Of a DNA stretch of 64,000 nucleotides, positions 1 through 8,638 are shown piece after piece. A model generated the notes under the pieces. It made no database searches and was not told where the DNA came from. It saw only the letters and a list, made by a program, of their open reading frames with translations. The first letter of the stretch is position 1, and each line of letters starts with the position of its first letter. The DNA lies in contig NZ_NGFO01000020.1 in the NCBI RefSeq assembly GCF_002149015.1, positions 38,778 to 102,777 on the forward strand. Direction: 5' to 3'. Made by a program: the position numbers and the translations under genes. Origin of the DNA: Gordonia lacunae (GTDB taxonomy: Bacteria > Actinomycetota > Actinomycetes > Mycobacteriales > Mycobacteriaceae).

Positions 1-54
1 CACGATGATTCTTATTGTCCGGCGCGACGTCGAGGAGTATCCGCGTCGCGGATT

Positions 55-82
55 TTGGCGGGCTGACCCCGGCTGGTAATGT
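55..82 (+). promoter_or_regulatory. Candidate rpsT promoter
   Basis: A TTGGCG box (55-60) and a TAATGT box (77-82) are separated by 16 bp, an acceptable sigma-A-like arrangement for an actinobacterium. Transcription would start near 89, giving a 5' leader of about 125 nt before rpsT. The rest of 1-214 shows no gene I can support. Confidence 0.45.
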
Positions 83-214
83 GGTGCGCTGTTGCGGTGA
101 CGCCGTGGAGATGCTCCGCGCGCCGACGCCGCCAGGTGCGAGTTCGACCCCCGCGGCCGACCGCCCGACCCGAACAGACAGACATATCCACCAGCAACGA
201 CAGAGGTAACACGC

Positions 215-475
215 GTGGCAAACATCAAGTCTCAGATCAAGCGCAATCGCACCAACGAAGCGAACCGCCAGCGCAACCAGTCGGTGAAGTCGGCCCTTCG
301 TACCGCGATCCGCAGCTTCCGTGAGGCTGTCGAGTCCGGCGACAAGGCGAAGGCTGCCGAGCTCGGCCAGACCGCCAGCCGCAAGCTCGACAAGGCTGCC
401 AGCAAGGGCGTCATCCACGCCAACCAGGCCGCCAACAAGAAGTCGGCCATCGCCCTCGCGGTCAACAAGCTCTGA
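215..475 (+). CDS. rpsT: 30S ribosomal protein S20
   Basis: S20 is a small basic protein that binds 16S rRNA early in 30S subunit assembly. The 86-residue product has the family's usual length and its typical start [11 protein letters not shown], the [12 protein letters not shown] segment, and an Ala/Lys-rich helical C-terminus ([17 protein letters not shown]). The start is a GTG preceded by an AGAGG ribosome-binding site at 202-206. It converges on holA, as in M. tuberculosis (Rv2412/Rv2413c), with a hairpin terminator between them. Identification is secure. Confidence 0.97.
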   Translation: MANIKSQIKRNRTNEANRQRNQSVKSALRTAIRSFREAVESGDKAKAAELGQTASRKLDKAASKGVIHANQAANKKSAIALAVNKL

Positions 476-533
476 GCTGACGCCGACCCCGGTCTGCTCG
501 ACGGCTCGCCGTCGTCACATCTTCATACCTTCG

Positions 534-570
534 CTCACCCCGGCAGCATCCACGCGGTTGCCGGGGTGAG
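534..570. terminator. Hairpin terminator between rpsT and holA
   Basis: CTCACCCCGGCA (534-545) pairs perfectly over 12 bp with TGCCGGGGTGAG (559-570) across a 13-nt loop. There is no T tract, which is common for actinobacterial terminators. It lies just after rpsT and can also serve the convergent holA transcript. Confidence 0.7.
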
Positions 571-616
571 TGACGTCTCTGTCCCACTCCGCTGATCGAC
601 CCGGAACCGCCCCACT

Positions 617-699
617 TGGTCGAGCCGGCACCGAGCGCAGCCGCCGGGCCGAGCGAGCGACGTAGGAGCGCGCCGAGGTCGAGGCGCCGAGTCGAAGCC
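617..699. repeat. Possible degenerate intergenic repeat (REP-like)
   Basis: Between the rpsT terminator and the holA stop, a stretch of GGTCGAG, GAGCGAGCGACG and GAGGTCGAGG words resembles the repetitive extragenic elements common in actinobacterial genomes. No clean palindrome or second copy is visible in this window, so this is a compositional impression. Nothing else is seen in 571-754. Confidence 0.25.
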
Positions 700-754
700 A
701 CTCCCTGCCACCCACCGACTGCTGTCGGAGCCGACTTCGATCCAGCCGCGACAG

Positions 755-1723
755 TCAGCTGCGTCGGCGCCCGTCGGGCCGGAGTTCCGCGACGGTCGCA
801 ACCGCATGGGTGAGGCTGTAGTCGGGGTCGGCTGCCTGGCCCTTCACGTCGGCATTGAGCGCGGCGACCACCCCGACCGCCCGCGCGATCGATTCCGAAT
901 CCCACGCCTTGGCCTTCGCCTGGACGTTCTTGACCCGGTTGGGTGGCATGCCGAGCTCCCGAGCCGCGTCGAAGTGGTTGATCGACCCCATCGGCCGGAT
1001 GCGCGCGATCGCGTGCACGGCCTCGGCGAGCGCGTCCGCGAGCAGCACCCTCGGCACGCCGTGGTGCAGAGCCCAGGCCAGGGACTCCAGCGCACCCGCT
1101 CGGTCGCCCGTCACCGCGCGGTCGGCCACCTCGAAACCGGTCACCTCGGGGCGGCCCTGGTAGTACAGCCGCACGGTGTCGCGGTCCACCTTTCCGCCGG
1201 TGTCGGCGACGAGTTGCGCACACGCGGCGGCCAGCTCACGTAGTTCCGAGCCGACTCCTTCGACGACCTGCTCGACGACGTCCGCACCGACCTTGACACC
1301 CAGCGACCGGAATTCGTTGCGCACGAACGTCATCCGCTCCGACGGCCATTTGGGGGCCGTGGTCTCGTGCTCGACGGCGCCGGCTTTTTTGAGCGCGGGG
1401 ACCATCGACTTGGCCCGCCCACCACCGTGGTGCACGACCATCAGCGTGATGCCCTCGGGCAGTGACGACGCCGTTGCGGCGATCAGCGCGGCCGGCTCCT
1501 TGCCCGCCTCGGCGGCCGCCTCGACGACGACGATCCGCTCCTCGGCGAACAGCGACGGGCTGAGCAGTTCGGCGAGCTCGTGTTCGCTCACGTCGCCGGC
1601 GCGCACCCGCGTCACCGGCACGGGGGTCCCCGCAGCCTTCGACGCCGCGTCGGCCACCGCCGAGATCACCCGGCCGGTGAGGAAGTCGTCGTCTCCGAGC
1701 AACAGGTGCAGGCGATCGGTCAC
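755..1723 (-). CDS. holA: DNA polymerase III subunit delta
   Basis: HolA is the delta subunit of the clamp-loader complex; it opens the beta sliding clamp at primed sites. The N-terminus after the chosen start (VTDRLHLLLGDDDFLTGR) matches the family's P-loop-like but ATP-independent fold, followed by RIVVVEAA and VMVVHHGGGRAKSM-type segments and a helical collar domain at the C-terminus. The frame is open up to an ATG at 1753. I prefer the GTG at 1723 (322 residues) because the conserved region begins there and a CATTGT/ACCATT -10-like element lies just upstream, suggesting a leaderless mRNA. Its place opposite rpsT matches Rv2413c. Confidence 0.93.
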   Translation of the reverse strand: MTDRLHLLLGDDDFLTGRVISAVADAASKAAGTPVPVTRVRAGDVSEHELAELLSPSLFAEERIVVVEAAAEAGKEPAALIAATASSLPEGITLMVVHHGGGRAKSMVPALKKAGAVEHETTAPKWPSERMTFVRNEFRSLGVKVGADVVEQVVEGVGSELRELAAACAQLVADTGGKVDRDTVRLYYQGRPEVTGFEVADRAVTGDRAGALESLAWALHHGVPRVLLADALAEAVHAIARIRPMGSINHFDAARELGMPPNRVKNVQAKAKAWDSESIARAVGVVAALNADVKGQAADPDYSLTHAVATVAELRPDGRRRS

Positions 1724-1887
1724 GGCGACAATGGTGCCAGACGAACCCGACACGATCGCCGGACCGCTACCCGGTCCATCGAATACGACAAAGTGGACAG
1801 GGCCTGTGGGCGAGTGAATCGGGTTGATCGCGGGTCGTTACGGTGAGCTTCTGCCAGAGGTCCACCGACATTTCAGGAGTCGCCCGC

Positions 1888-3300
1888 GTGACTGTCGAGC
1901 ACCCCGGCACCGACACGGGTGCCGACACCGACGAGGGGTACCAACGCGGCCTCACCGCCCGCACCGTGCAGATGATCGCCATCGGCGGTGCGATCGGCAC
2001 CGGACTGTTCTACGGCGCGGGTGGTGCCATCGAGAAGGCGGGACCGGCCCTCATCCTGGCGTACGCGCTGGCGGGGCTCGCGATCTTCATCGTGATGCGC
2101 GCTCTCGGTGAACTCCTCATCTACCGGCCGATCTCCGGGGGCATCAGCGAGTACGCCGACGAGTTCCTCGGACGCTTCGCCGGGTTCAGCCAGGGTTGGA
2201 CCTACTGGGCCGTGTGGACGACGACGTGCATGGCCGAGATCACCGTGGCGGGCAAGTACATCAACTACTGGTGGCCCTCGGTTCCGGTGTGGGTCACCGC
2301 CCTCGTCGCGCTCGTCGTGCTGTTCGGCGCGAACCTGATCTCCGTCGGGGTGTTCGGTCGCGCGGAGTTCTGGTTCTCCGCCATCAAGGTCACCGCCATC
2401 CTGGGCATGATCATCGTCGGCATCGGTGTGCTGCTCCCGATCGCGGGCCTGGGACCCGAGACCGGGCCGTCGGTGACGAACCTGTGGAACGACGGCGGGT
2501 TCTTCGCGACCGGCTTCAGCAACGCGCTGCTGAGCCTGCAGATCGTCATGTTCGCCTACGTCGGCGTCGAGCTCGTCGGCGTGACCGCGGGCGAGGCGCA
2601 GAACCCGCGTGTCACGCTGCGCAAGGCGATCAACACCGTGCCGTTCCGCATCGGCATCTTCTACGTCGGCTCGCTGCTGGTGATCCTCTCGGTCCGCAGC
2701 TGGAAGGACTTCCAGGCCGGCGAGAGCCCGTTCGTCTCGGTGTTCTCCTACATCGGCATCCCGGGTGCGGCCGGCATCGTCAACTTCATCCTGCTCACCG
2801 CCGCTCTCTCGTCGTGCAACTCAGGGATCTACTCGACCGGGCGGATGTTGCGGTCGCTCGCCCACACCGGCGACGCCCCGCGTCAGCTGACCCGGCTCTC
2901 GAACCGCAAGGTGCCGGCCGCGGGGATCACGCTGAGCGCCGCGGTGATGGCGATCGGCGTGGTGGTGAACGTCATCGATCCCGTGCACGCCTTCGCCTAC
3001 ATCACCGCGGTGTCGACGGTCGGCATCATCGTCATCTGGTCGACGATCCTGGTGTGTCAGATGGCGTACCGCCGCAAGGTCGCGCGCGGCGAACTGCCTC
3101 GGTCGGACTACCGGGTCCCCGGTGCCCCGGTGACCACGTGGCTCGCACTCGCCTTCCTCGCGATGGTGTTCGTCCTGCTGTTCTTCGATCGCGACGGACG
3201 GATCGCACTCATCGTCGGGGCGGTCTGGTTCGCCGCGGTCGGTATCGGCTATCTGGTGTGGAACCGCACCGCGGGCGAGCTGGCCGACCGCGAGGTCTGA
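1888..3300 (+). CDS. Amino acid permease, APC superfamily (AAT-type)
   Basis: This is a 470-residue inner-membrane amino acid:proton symporter. TM1 carries IGGAIGTGLFYGAG, the substrate-binding glycine-rich helix of the family. Later motifs include GELLIYRPISGGISEYADEF and FAYVGVELVGVTAGEAQNP, the latter the counterpart of the ELIGIAAGE helix in GabP, LysP and AnsP proteins. About twelve hydrophobic segments are visible. The GTG at 1888 has an AGGAG ribosome-binding site at 1875-1879; an in-frame ATG at 1843 has none. The substrate cannot be read from the sequence, with asparagine, phenylalanine or GABA all possible. It lies between holA and comEC, which are adjacent in M. tuberculosis, so it is probably a later arrival. 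Confidence 0.88.
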   Translation: MTVEHPGTDTGADTDEGYQRGLTARTVQMIAIGGAIGTGLFYGAGGAIEKAGPALILAYALAGLAIFIVMRALGELLIYRPISGGISEYADEFLGRFAGFSQGWTYWAVWTTTCMAEITVAGKYINYWWPSVPVWVTALVALVVLFGANLISVGVFGRAEFWFSAIKVTAILGMIIVGIGVLLPIAGLGPETGPSVTNLWNDGGFFATGFSNALLSLQIVMFAYVGVELVGVTAGEAQNPRVTLRKAINTVPFRIGIFYVGSLLVILSVRSWKDFQAGESPFVSVFSYIGIPGAAGIVNFILLTAALSSCNSGIYSTGRMLRSLAHTGDAPRQLTRLSNRKVPAAGITLSAAVMAIGVVVNVIDPVHAFAYITAVSTVGIIVIWSTILVCQMAYRRKVARGELPRSDYRVPGAPVTTWLALAFLAMVFVLLFFDRDGRIALIVGAVWFAAVGIGYLVWNRTAGELADREV

Positions 3301-3325
3301 CGGCGGGGTCACGCGAACGGGGACC

Positions 3326-3385
3326 ACACCTCCACACTCGCCCAGCTCACGCCGCCGAGAGTGCGTGCGCAGGCGACCATCCACC
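3326..3385 (-). repeat. 60-bp duplicated remnant of the comEC 3' end (copy 1)
   Basis: These 60 bases match 4425-4484, inside the 3' end of comEC, at 58 of 60 positions (mismatches at 3351 and 3360) and in the same orientation, exactly 1099 bp away. Read on the minus strand it still spells the comEC tail MVACARTLGGVSWASVEV but has no gene attached. It is a pseudogene fragment created when the channel-gene segment arrived. Confidence 0.9.
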
Positions 3386-3395
3386 CTGGGTCCAG

Positions 3396-4208
3396 TCAGC
3401 CTGAAGTCTCCTCGATGCGTGAAGCCCGATTCGCCTGCCGAGTGCGATGAGGACGATTTTGGCCGGCACTCGAAGGGTCGGTGGCCTCCCATGACAACGC
3501 GGCGAGCAGCGTCTGGAGTTTCTGAACCTCATCCCGGAGGCTCTCGATCTGAGCACGCGTCGCGGCCGCGTTCGCATCGTCGCCTTCCGACACCCGCTCG
3601 ACAATCCACGAAGCGATGGTCGCAGTCACCACGCCGATGAGACTGATCCCGCCGATCATGAGACACGCAGCGATCACCCGGCCTGACGCAGTCACCGGGG
3701 AGTAGTCGCCGTAACCGACGGTGGTCACGGTCGTGACCGACCACCACAGAGCATCGCCGAACGACGCGATCGACGCTCCCGGGACGTCTCGTTCGGTCTC
3801 ATAGATCGCAAGAGATGCTGCGTAGAGGAACAGGATCGCGCTGCACACGGTGTAAACCGCGACACGGCCACGGATCGCCGTCCCGATCGCTCGTTGCAGC
3901 GCAGCGACGACCACCAGTAGTCGCAACAAACGCAAGGGCCGGAGTGCAGGAAGGACGACTATGGCGAGGTCGAGGACATGCCGAACGAACCACCGCCCGC
4001 GGTCGGGCGCCAGAGCGAGTCTCGCGACGTAATCGACTGCGAAGACGAGCCACGCGATAGCCAGCACCCAATCCAAGCCCACACGTACGGAAATACTTGG
4101 ATCGGCGAGTACTTGGACGGAGTACACGACGAGGAAAATCACTGCGACGATGGCCAGCGGCCACTCCGCACGGCGCTCCCACCGGTCGAGTGCTTGACTG
4201 CTTCCCAT
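3396..4208 (-). CDS. Voltage-gated-type potassium channel (6-TM, one pore)
   Basis: The 270-residue protein has the layout of a Kv-type channel: hydrophobic S1-S3 helices, an S4-like segment with regularly spaced arginines (LRPLRLLRLL, about residues 89-98), S5, a pore loop with the potassium selectivity filter TVGYGD (about 163-168), S6, and a C-terminal stretch that looks like a coiled coil (RAQIESLRDEVQKLQTLLAAL). It probably passes K+ across the cell membrane. The ATG at 4208 has a GAGG site 8 nt upstream. The gene is flanked by 60-bp direct repeats of the comEC tail and appears less GC-rich than its neighbours, which suggests acquisition. No regulatory ligand domain is seen. Confidence 0.9.
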   Translation of the reverse strand: MGSSQALDRWERRAEWPLAIVAVIFLVVYSVQVLADPSISVRVGLDWVLAIAWLVFAVDYVARLALAPDRGRWFVRHVLDLAIVVLPALRPLRLLRLLVVVAALQRAIGTAIRGRVAVYTVCSAILFLYAASLAIYETERDVPGASIASFGDALWWSVTTVTTVGYGDYSPVTASGRVIAACLMIGGISLIGVVTATIASWIVERVSEGDDANAAATRAQIESLRDEVQKLQTLLAALSWEATDPSSAGQNRPHRTRQANRASRIEETSG

Positions 4209-4407
4209 TGTGTTCGCCTCGCCGACCACAGTTCCCCCACTTCAACATTTCCAACCCGGTGTGCGGACCCGCGGGTAGCGCACGTCCGACGTACACGCAC
4301 CAACTGAGCGATCATGCCGTGCCTGGACCATTTACGTGCAGGGTCGGTGTCCGCATTGGCATGGTCTCATCGCGTAGTCACGCGACGCGGCTCGTCCTGC
4401 CATCAAT

Positions 4408-5805
4408 TCACATCCACGGCAGGGACACCTCCACACTCGCCCAGCTCACCCCGCCGAGGGTGCGTGCGCAGGCGACCATCCACCACAGCTCGGGTGCGAG
4501 GGCGCGCACGAGCAGTTCGCCCACGAACGCGCCGGGTCCGTCGGGCGGTCCGATCGCACCGATGAGTGCGGCGAGGGTGCCGACCACGCTGATCACCGCG
4601 ACGACCGGGGCGACCAGCAGGTTCGCGACGATCCCCACCACCGAGAACGTGCCGGTCACCATGACCACGATCGGCGCGGTCACCACCTGCGCGGTGACCG
4701 CCATCGCGACGACCTCGGCCACGCCGGTCGGACACCGCCATTCGCGAAGCCGGTCGCGGAGCCGCGGGGCCCACAGCACGATGGCGCCGGTGGCGGCCAC
4801 CGAGAGCGCGAACCCCGGCTGCAACGCCAGTTCGGGCCACCACAGCAACCCACCGACGACCGCCGCGCCCAGCGCCGGAAAAGCTTGCGCACGACGAGAG
4901 GCGAAGAGCGCCAGCACCCCTACAGCACCCATGAGGGCCGCCCGCAGCACACTCGGCGACGGTCGGACGAGCACCACGAACCCCAGGATCACGATCAGTC
5001 CGATGATCGCGGCCGCCCGCGGCGGCACGCCCACACTGCGAACCACCAGAAGTGCTGCGCCGCACACGATCGCGAAGTTGCTGCCGCTCACCGCGGTGAG
5101 GTGACTGAGTCCCGCGGCGCGGAAGTCGTCGCGCAAGCCGTCGTCGAGTGAGCTCTCGTCACCGAGCACGAGCCCGGGCAGGAGTCCGGCCGCCTCCTCG
5201 CCGAGCCCGCGGGCAGCCAGCGTCTGCAGCCGTTCCCGGATCGCACCCGCCACCTTCTGATGGTCGGGCGGCGAACCCACCGGCCGCGGCCCCTGTGCCG
5301 TCAGCGTCGCCACGAGAAGCGAGTGCGCGGGCGGGGGCCGCACCCGAACGGTCGTGACCACCCGTTGGCCGGGCAGCAGTCCCGACCACTCCCGGACATC
5401 ACCCATCAGATCGGCGGCCGCGGCCCGGACCCGGAGCGGTCCGACCTGTTCCACCTCCACCCTGACCCGGACCCGTCCGGCGGCTGGGTGCCCGATGACC
5501 GTGGGGTCGCCGCGGACGGCCAGCACGACCGTCGCCTTGCCGGTCGTCGCCGCCAGCGGATGATCGGCGCGGGCCTCCTGACGGAGCGTGAGCGAGGTCG
5601 CGCACACGGCCGCGAGTCCGGCGACCACGACGACGAGTCCGATCACGTCCCAACCGCTCCGGCCGCTTACACAGGCCAGGGTGCCGGCCAGAGCCACCGC
5701 GCCTGAACAGATCGCGAACCCCAGCGTGTACCCGGTTGGCACCATCAGCCCGAGCACCGTCACCGACCACACCGCCCCCGCCGGGACCAGCAGGCGGTAG
5801 TCCAC
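4408..5805 (-). CDS. comEC: ComEC/Rec2 family DNA-uptake channel, without a nuclease domain
   Basis: ComEC forms the membrane channel for single-stranded DNA in competent bacteria. The 465-residue product has N-terminal TM helices, a DUF4131-like soluble region, and the competence core GLSHLTAVSGSNFAIV (about 233-248) followed by many TM segments. It stops right after these, so the C-terminal metallo-beta-lactamase nuclease domain found in full-length ComEC (about 700-800 residues) is absent; to my knowledge mycobacterial homologues (Rv2414c) are also short. It follows comEA by 3 bp on the same strand. Its last codons contain copy 2 of the 60-bp repeat. Whether this organism is transformable is unknown. 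Confidence 0.9.
   Translation of the reverse strand: MDYRLLVPAGAVWSVTVLGLMVPTGYTLGFAICSGAVALAGTLACVSGRSGWDVIGLVVVVAGLAAVCATSLTLRQEARADHPLAATTGKATVVLAVRGDPTVIGHPAAGRVRVRVEVEQVGPLRVRAAAADLMGDVREWSGLLPGQRVVTTVRVRPPPAHSLLVATLTAQGPRPVGSPPDHQKVAGAIRERLQTLAARGLGEEAAGLLPGLVLGDESSLDDGLRDDFRAAGLSHLTAVSGSNFAIVCGAALLVVRSVGVPPRAAAIIGLIVILGFVVLVRPSPSVLRAALMGAVGVLALFASRRAQAFPALGAAVVGGLLWWPELALQPGFALSVAATGAIVLWAPRLRDRLREWRCPTGVAEVVAMAVTAQVVTAPIVVMVTGTFSVVGIVANLLVAPVVAVISVVGTLAALIGAIGPPDGPGAFVGELLVRALAPELWWMVACARTLGGVSWASVEVSLPWM
4425..4484 (-). repeat. 60-bp direct repeat, copy 2 (intact, inside comEC)
   Basis: This is the parental copy of the repeat at 3326-3385. It encodes the last residues of ComEC before the terminal SLPWM. 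Together the two copies bracket the channel gene. Confidence 0.9.
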
Positions 5806-5808
5806 CGA

Positions 5809-6804
5809 TCAGACCGTCACGAGGTCGCGCAGCCGGGCCAGACGCGCCGGACCGATCCCGTCGACCTCGGCGAGCTGGTCCACGGAGGTGAAGCGTCCGT
5901 TCCGTTCCCGCCACGACAGGATCGCCTTCGCGGTCACCGGTCCGACCCCGGGCAGTTCGTCCAGGTCGGCCTCGGTGGCGGTGTTGAGGTTCACCAGTCC
6001 ATTCGGATCGGGCGGGCTTCCCGTGCCGCCGGCGGGCGGACCGGGACCCGTCGGCGCAGCACCGGCCGGCGCCGACGGCGCGCCGGAAGCCCCGACCACG
6101 GCACTGCGCAGCGACATCTGGCCCTCGCCGCCCGCGTATCCGACGAGGATCTGGTCACCGTCGCGGAGCACCTGCGCGAGATTCAGCGAGAGCAGATCGG
6201 CGTTCTTGCGCACACCACCCGCCCGGTCGATTGCCTCGGCGACCCGCGCGCCCGGGGCGAGGCGCACCAGTCCCGGCTGGTGGACGAGCCCGACGACACT
6301 CACCACCATCAGTGTCGGAGTGGACTCGGTCGGCGGCGCGGGCGGCGACGAGACCGGCACCCGCGAGGTGCCCGCCACCGCACCGAAATCCACGACAGGC
6401 GCCGACTCCGAACCGCGGAACAGCCCGACAGCCGCAACCGCACAGACGACGACACCGACCGCGATCAACGCGAGAGCGGCCGGTGGGGCAACCGCGAAGC
6501 GGCGTCGAGGAATCGGATCGTCGTCGGTCTCGTCATCCTCTTCGGCGTCAGTGGCGTCGGTGGCGTCGTCGGGGTCGGTCCGCCGGCGCGGCGTCCGCAC
6601 CGGCGGGGTGTCGAGCCACGTCGGCATTCCGCCGATCCCCCACCCGGGGTGCTCGGGCTCAGCCGCCGGCCGGACCGGGTCATCGGTCTCCGACGAGCGC
6701 GACGGGGAGTCCGGATCGGCTCCCGCTGCACCGCTTCGGCGGTCCGGCAGCTCGGCGACCGGCACCAACCGGTCCAGCGGGTTCGGCCGTCCTGATGCGC
6801 TCAT
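5809..6804 (-). CDS. comEA: ComEA family DNA-binding protein (SLBB + helix-hairpin-helix)
   Basis: ComEA binds double-stranded DNA outside the membrane and passes it to ComEC. The 331-residue product has a long acidic, proline-rich cytoplasmic N-terminus, one TM helix (PPAALALIAVGVVVCAVAAVGLF), an SLBB domain (VVSVVGLVHQPGLVRL...VAEAIDRAGG), a Pro/Gly linker, and a C-terminal tandem helix-hairpin-helix (VNLNTATEADLDELPGVG...AEVDGIGPARL). The ATG at 6804 is chosen; the frame opens at 6831. It forms a two-gene unit with comEC, matching Rv2415c-Rv2414c. Confidence 0.92.
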   Translation of the reverse strand: MSASGRPNPLDRLVPVAELPDRRSGAAGADPDSPSRSSETDDPVRPAAEPEHPGWGIGGMPTWLDTPPVRTPRRRTDPDDATDATDAEEDDETDDDPIPRRRFAVAPPAALALIAVGVVVCAVAAVGLFRGSESAPVVDFGAVAGTSRVPVSSPPAPPTESTPTLMVVSVVGLVHQPGLVRLAPGARVAEAIDRAGGVRKNADLLSLNLAQVLRDGDQILVGYAGGEGQMSLRSAVVGASGAPSAPAGAAPTGPGPPAGGTGSPPDPNGLVNLNTATEADLDELPGVGPVTAKAILSWRERNGRFTSVDQLAEVDGIGPARLARLRDLVTV

Positions 6805-6923
6805 GAGGCCACACGCTAGGTCCGTCCTCACCCTTGCTGCGGGCGTGGAGAGGCGGACTCCCCGATCTGTGGACGGTCAGGCCGAGTTGTGGATGACGCC
6901 GGCCACGGCGGGCCGGGCCGTTC

Positions 6924-7784
6924 TCACTGCTCCGCGAGGCCTTCGATCGGATCGAGATGTGCGGCGATCACGACGCCCACCGCACCGGGGCCGACATGCG
7001 TGCCGAGAATGGGACCGAGGTCGACGATCAGCTCGGAGGTCACCACCCGCAGTTTGGTGTGGACGGCGGCCCGCAGTTCCTCGGCGACCTCGGGACTCTG
7101 GCAGTGCTGGATTCCGACCGTCACCGCGCGACCGCCCGCGGAGTCGGCCGCGGCGTCGACCATCTTGTCCAGCGCCTTGGAGAAGGTGCGGTGGCGCTCT
7201 CGGAGGGTCAGGGTGCCGTCGACCATGTGCAGGATCGGTTTGATCGACAGCGCCGACCCGAACAGTTTGCCCGCGGCGCTGATGCGGCCACTGGAGCGCA
7301 GATTGTCCAGTTGCTGCACGCACAGCAACGAGTCGACCGTCGCGGCCTGGCGGATCGCGGACTCGTACACCCGGTCCCGGTCGGCGCCGTCAGCGGCGGC
7401 CTGTGCGGCCGCGATGGCGGTGAAACCGACTGCGAGACCGACGGATCGGGAGTCGACGACGCGCACCTGTCCGGAGAACTTCTCCGCGGCCAGCCGAGCC
7501 GAACTCCAGGTCCCCGACAGCCGGCGGGACATGTGGACCGCGACGACCCCGGCGCCCTCACTCGCCTCGAGCGCGGCGTCGAAGTACTCGGACAGATCGC
7601 CGGGGTTCGCACCCGAGGTGGTCACGCCCGGCGTGGTCACGATGTCGGCGGGGATGTCGTCCACGCCCTCGCGGTAGTCCTTGTCGTCGACGGTGACATG
7701 CAGCGGGACCTGCCGGATTCCGTAGTGCTCGGTCACCGACCGCGGCAGTCGGGACGAGGAGTCTGTGACGACGACGACAGGCAC
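6924..7784 (-). CDS. DegV family fatty-acid-binding protein (FakB-type)
   Basis: DegV proteins bind one fatty acid, which in the FakAB system is phosphorylated by FakA for entry into phospholipid synthesis. The 286-residue product has the diagnostic start VVVVTDSSSRLP, the TSGANPGDLSEYF segment (binding-site serine), VVAVHMSRRLSGTWSSA, and RISAAGKLFGSALSIKPIL. Length is normal. It sits downstream of octT in the leftward nadD-rsfS-gpgP-octT run, matching Rv2417c. The likely kinase partner, fakA, is in this window at 21183-22832. Confidence 0.92.
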   Translation of the reverse strand: MPVVVVTDSSSRLPRSVTEHYGIRQVPLHVTVDDKDYREGVDDIPADIVTTPGVTTSGANPGDLSEYFDAALEASEGAGVVAVHMSRRLSGTWSSARLAAEKFSGQVRVVDSRSVGLAVGFTAIAAAQAAADGADRDRVYESAIRQAATVDSLLCVQQLDNLRSSGRISAAGKLFGSALSIKPILHMVDGTLTLRERHRTFSKALDKMVDAAADSAGGRAVTVGIQHCQSPEVAEELRAAVHTKLRVVTSELIVDLGPILGTHVGPGAVGVVIAAHLDPIEGLAEQ

Positions 7785-7815
7785 GCGTCTACGTTAACGG
7801 GTTCACGCGCCGAGC

Positions 7816-8625
7816 TCACACGGGCGTCGGTGTCGGCCCCTCGGCGTCGCGGCCGGCGCTCGGCCGCACCGCCTGGACGACCGGGGCGACCAGGTCGGCG
7901 ATCCCGCGGTGGCACGCGAAACCCCAGTGGATTCCGTCCGGGTTCATCTCGACGGCGGGGTCGTCGAATGCGTCCCGAGTGACCGGGTGGAAGTCGACGC
8001 ACGACAGCGCGTGGCGCGACGCCCACCGGGACATCGCCGCGGTCGTCGGGATCCGGCCGGCGTGGACGTTGCCGTAGTACGGGCTCCGGTGGGTGGGCGG
8101 CAGGCACACCACGATGGGCAGATCCGGACGCAGCTGGGTGAGCGCCGCCCGGATCTTCTCGAGGTACTCGATCGTGACGCGCGGCGGCAAGGCGAGCGGC
8201 CAGCCGAGGCGCGAGCCCCGCGGCTGGACCCAGGCGTAGGCGTCACGGACCTTCTGCCGCAGCCCATTCGGACGGATGTAGCGAATCTGCTCCCGCAACG
8301 CCGTGGGCAAGGGTGACGGCAGGGTGTCCATGCCGCCGAATGCGAGGACCACGACATCGGCACGGGGCACGGTGGCCCAGATGTTCGGGTCCTGGGTGAG
8401 CGCCCACCAGACGTCCCGACTCGTCCACCCGATCCGGCCGAACAGCCGGACCGACGAACCGGTCGCCGCCCCCACGAGGCTCGGCCAGATCCGCGGGTCG
8501 TCCGCGGGCAGGCCGCCCTGCGGACCGTAGTAGGCCAGCGAGTCGGACAGGATCAGCACGCACCGCTCAGGCGCGTCGACGCCGGCGTCGGGTGGAGGCG
8601 GGGCATCGGCCGTCGTCCCACTCAT
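7816..8625 (-). CDS. octT: SGNH hydrolase-fold octanoyltransferase for methylglucose lipopolysaccharide
   Basis: The 269-residue product has an SGNH/GDSL fold: block I ILSDSLAYYG with the nucleophilic serine, AFGGMDTLP, and block V with the Asp-His pair NPDGIHWG. In M. tuberculosis the gene in this position (Rv2418c, between gpgP and the DegV gene) encodes OctT, which octanoylates early precursors of the polymethylated glucose lipopolysaccharide that modulates fatty-acid synthase. Function is assigned from gene order and fold. The ATG at 8625 lies 13 nt after the gpgP stop; an upstream ATG at 8709 would overlap gpgP. Confidence 0.8.
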   Translation of the reverse strand: MSGTTADAPPPPDAGVDAPERCVLILSDSLAYYGPQGGLPADDPRIWPSLVGAATGSSVRLFGRIGWTSRDVWWALTQDPNIWATVPRADVVVLAFGGMDTLPSPLPTALREQIRYIRPNGLRQKVRDAYAWVQPRGSRLGWPLALPPRVTIEYLEKIRAALTQLRPDLPIVVCLPPTHRSPYYGNVHAGRIPTTAAMSRWASRHALSCVDFHPVTRDAFDDPAVEMNPDGIHWGFACHRGIADLVAPVVQAVRPSAGRDAEGPTPTPV

Positions 8626-8638
8626 CACAGGGTCCCGC

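Noticed and set aside
12..221. Short frames on both strands upstream of rpsT
   Set aside because: No ribosome-binding site or recognisable sequence; the region holds the rpsT promoter and leader.
3386..4424. Insertion sequence carrying the channel gene
   Set aside because: No transposase, no terminal inverted repeats; the 60-bp direct repeats are comEC sequence and far longer than normal target-site duplications.
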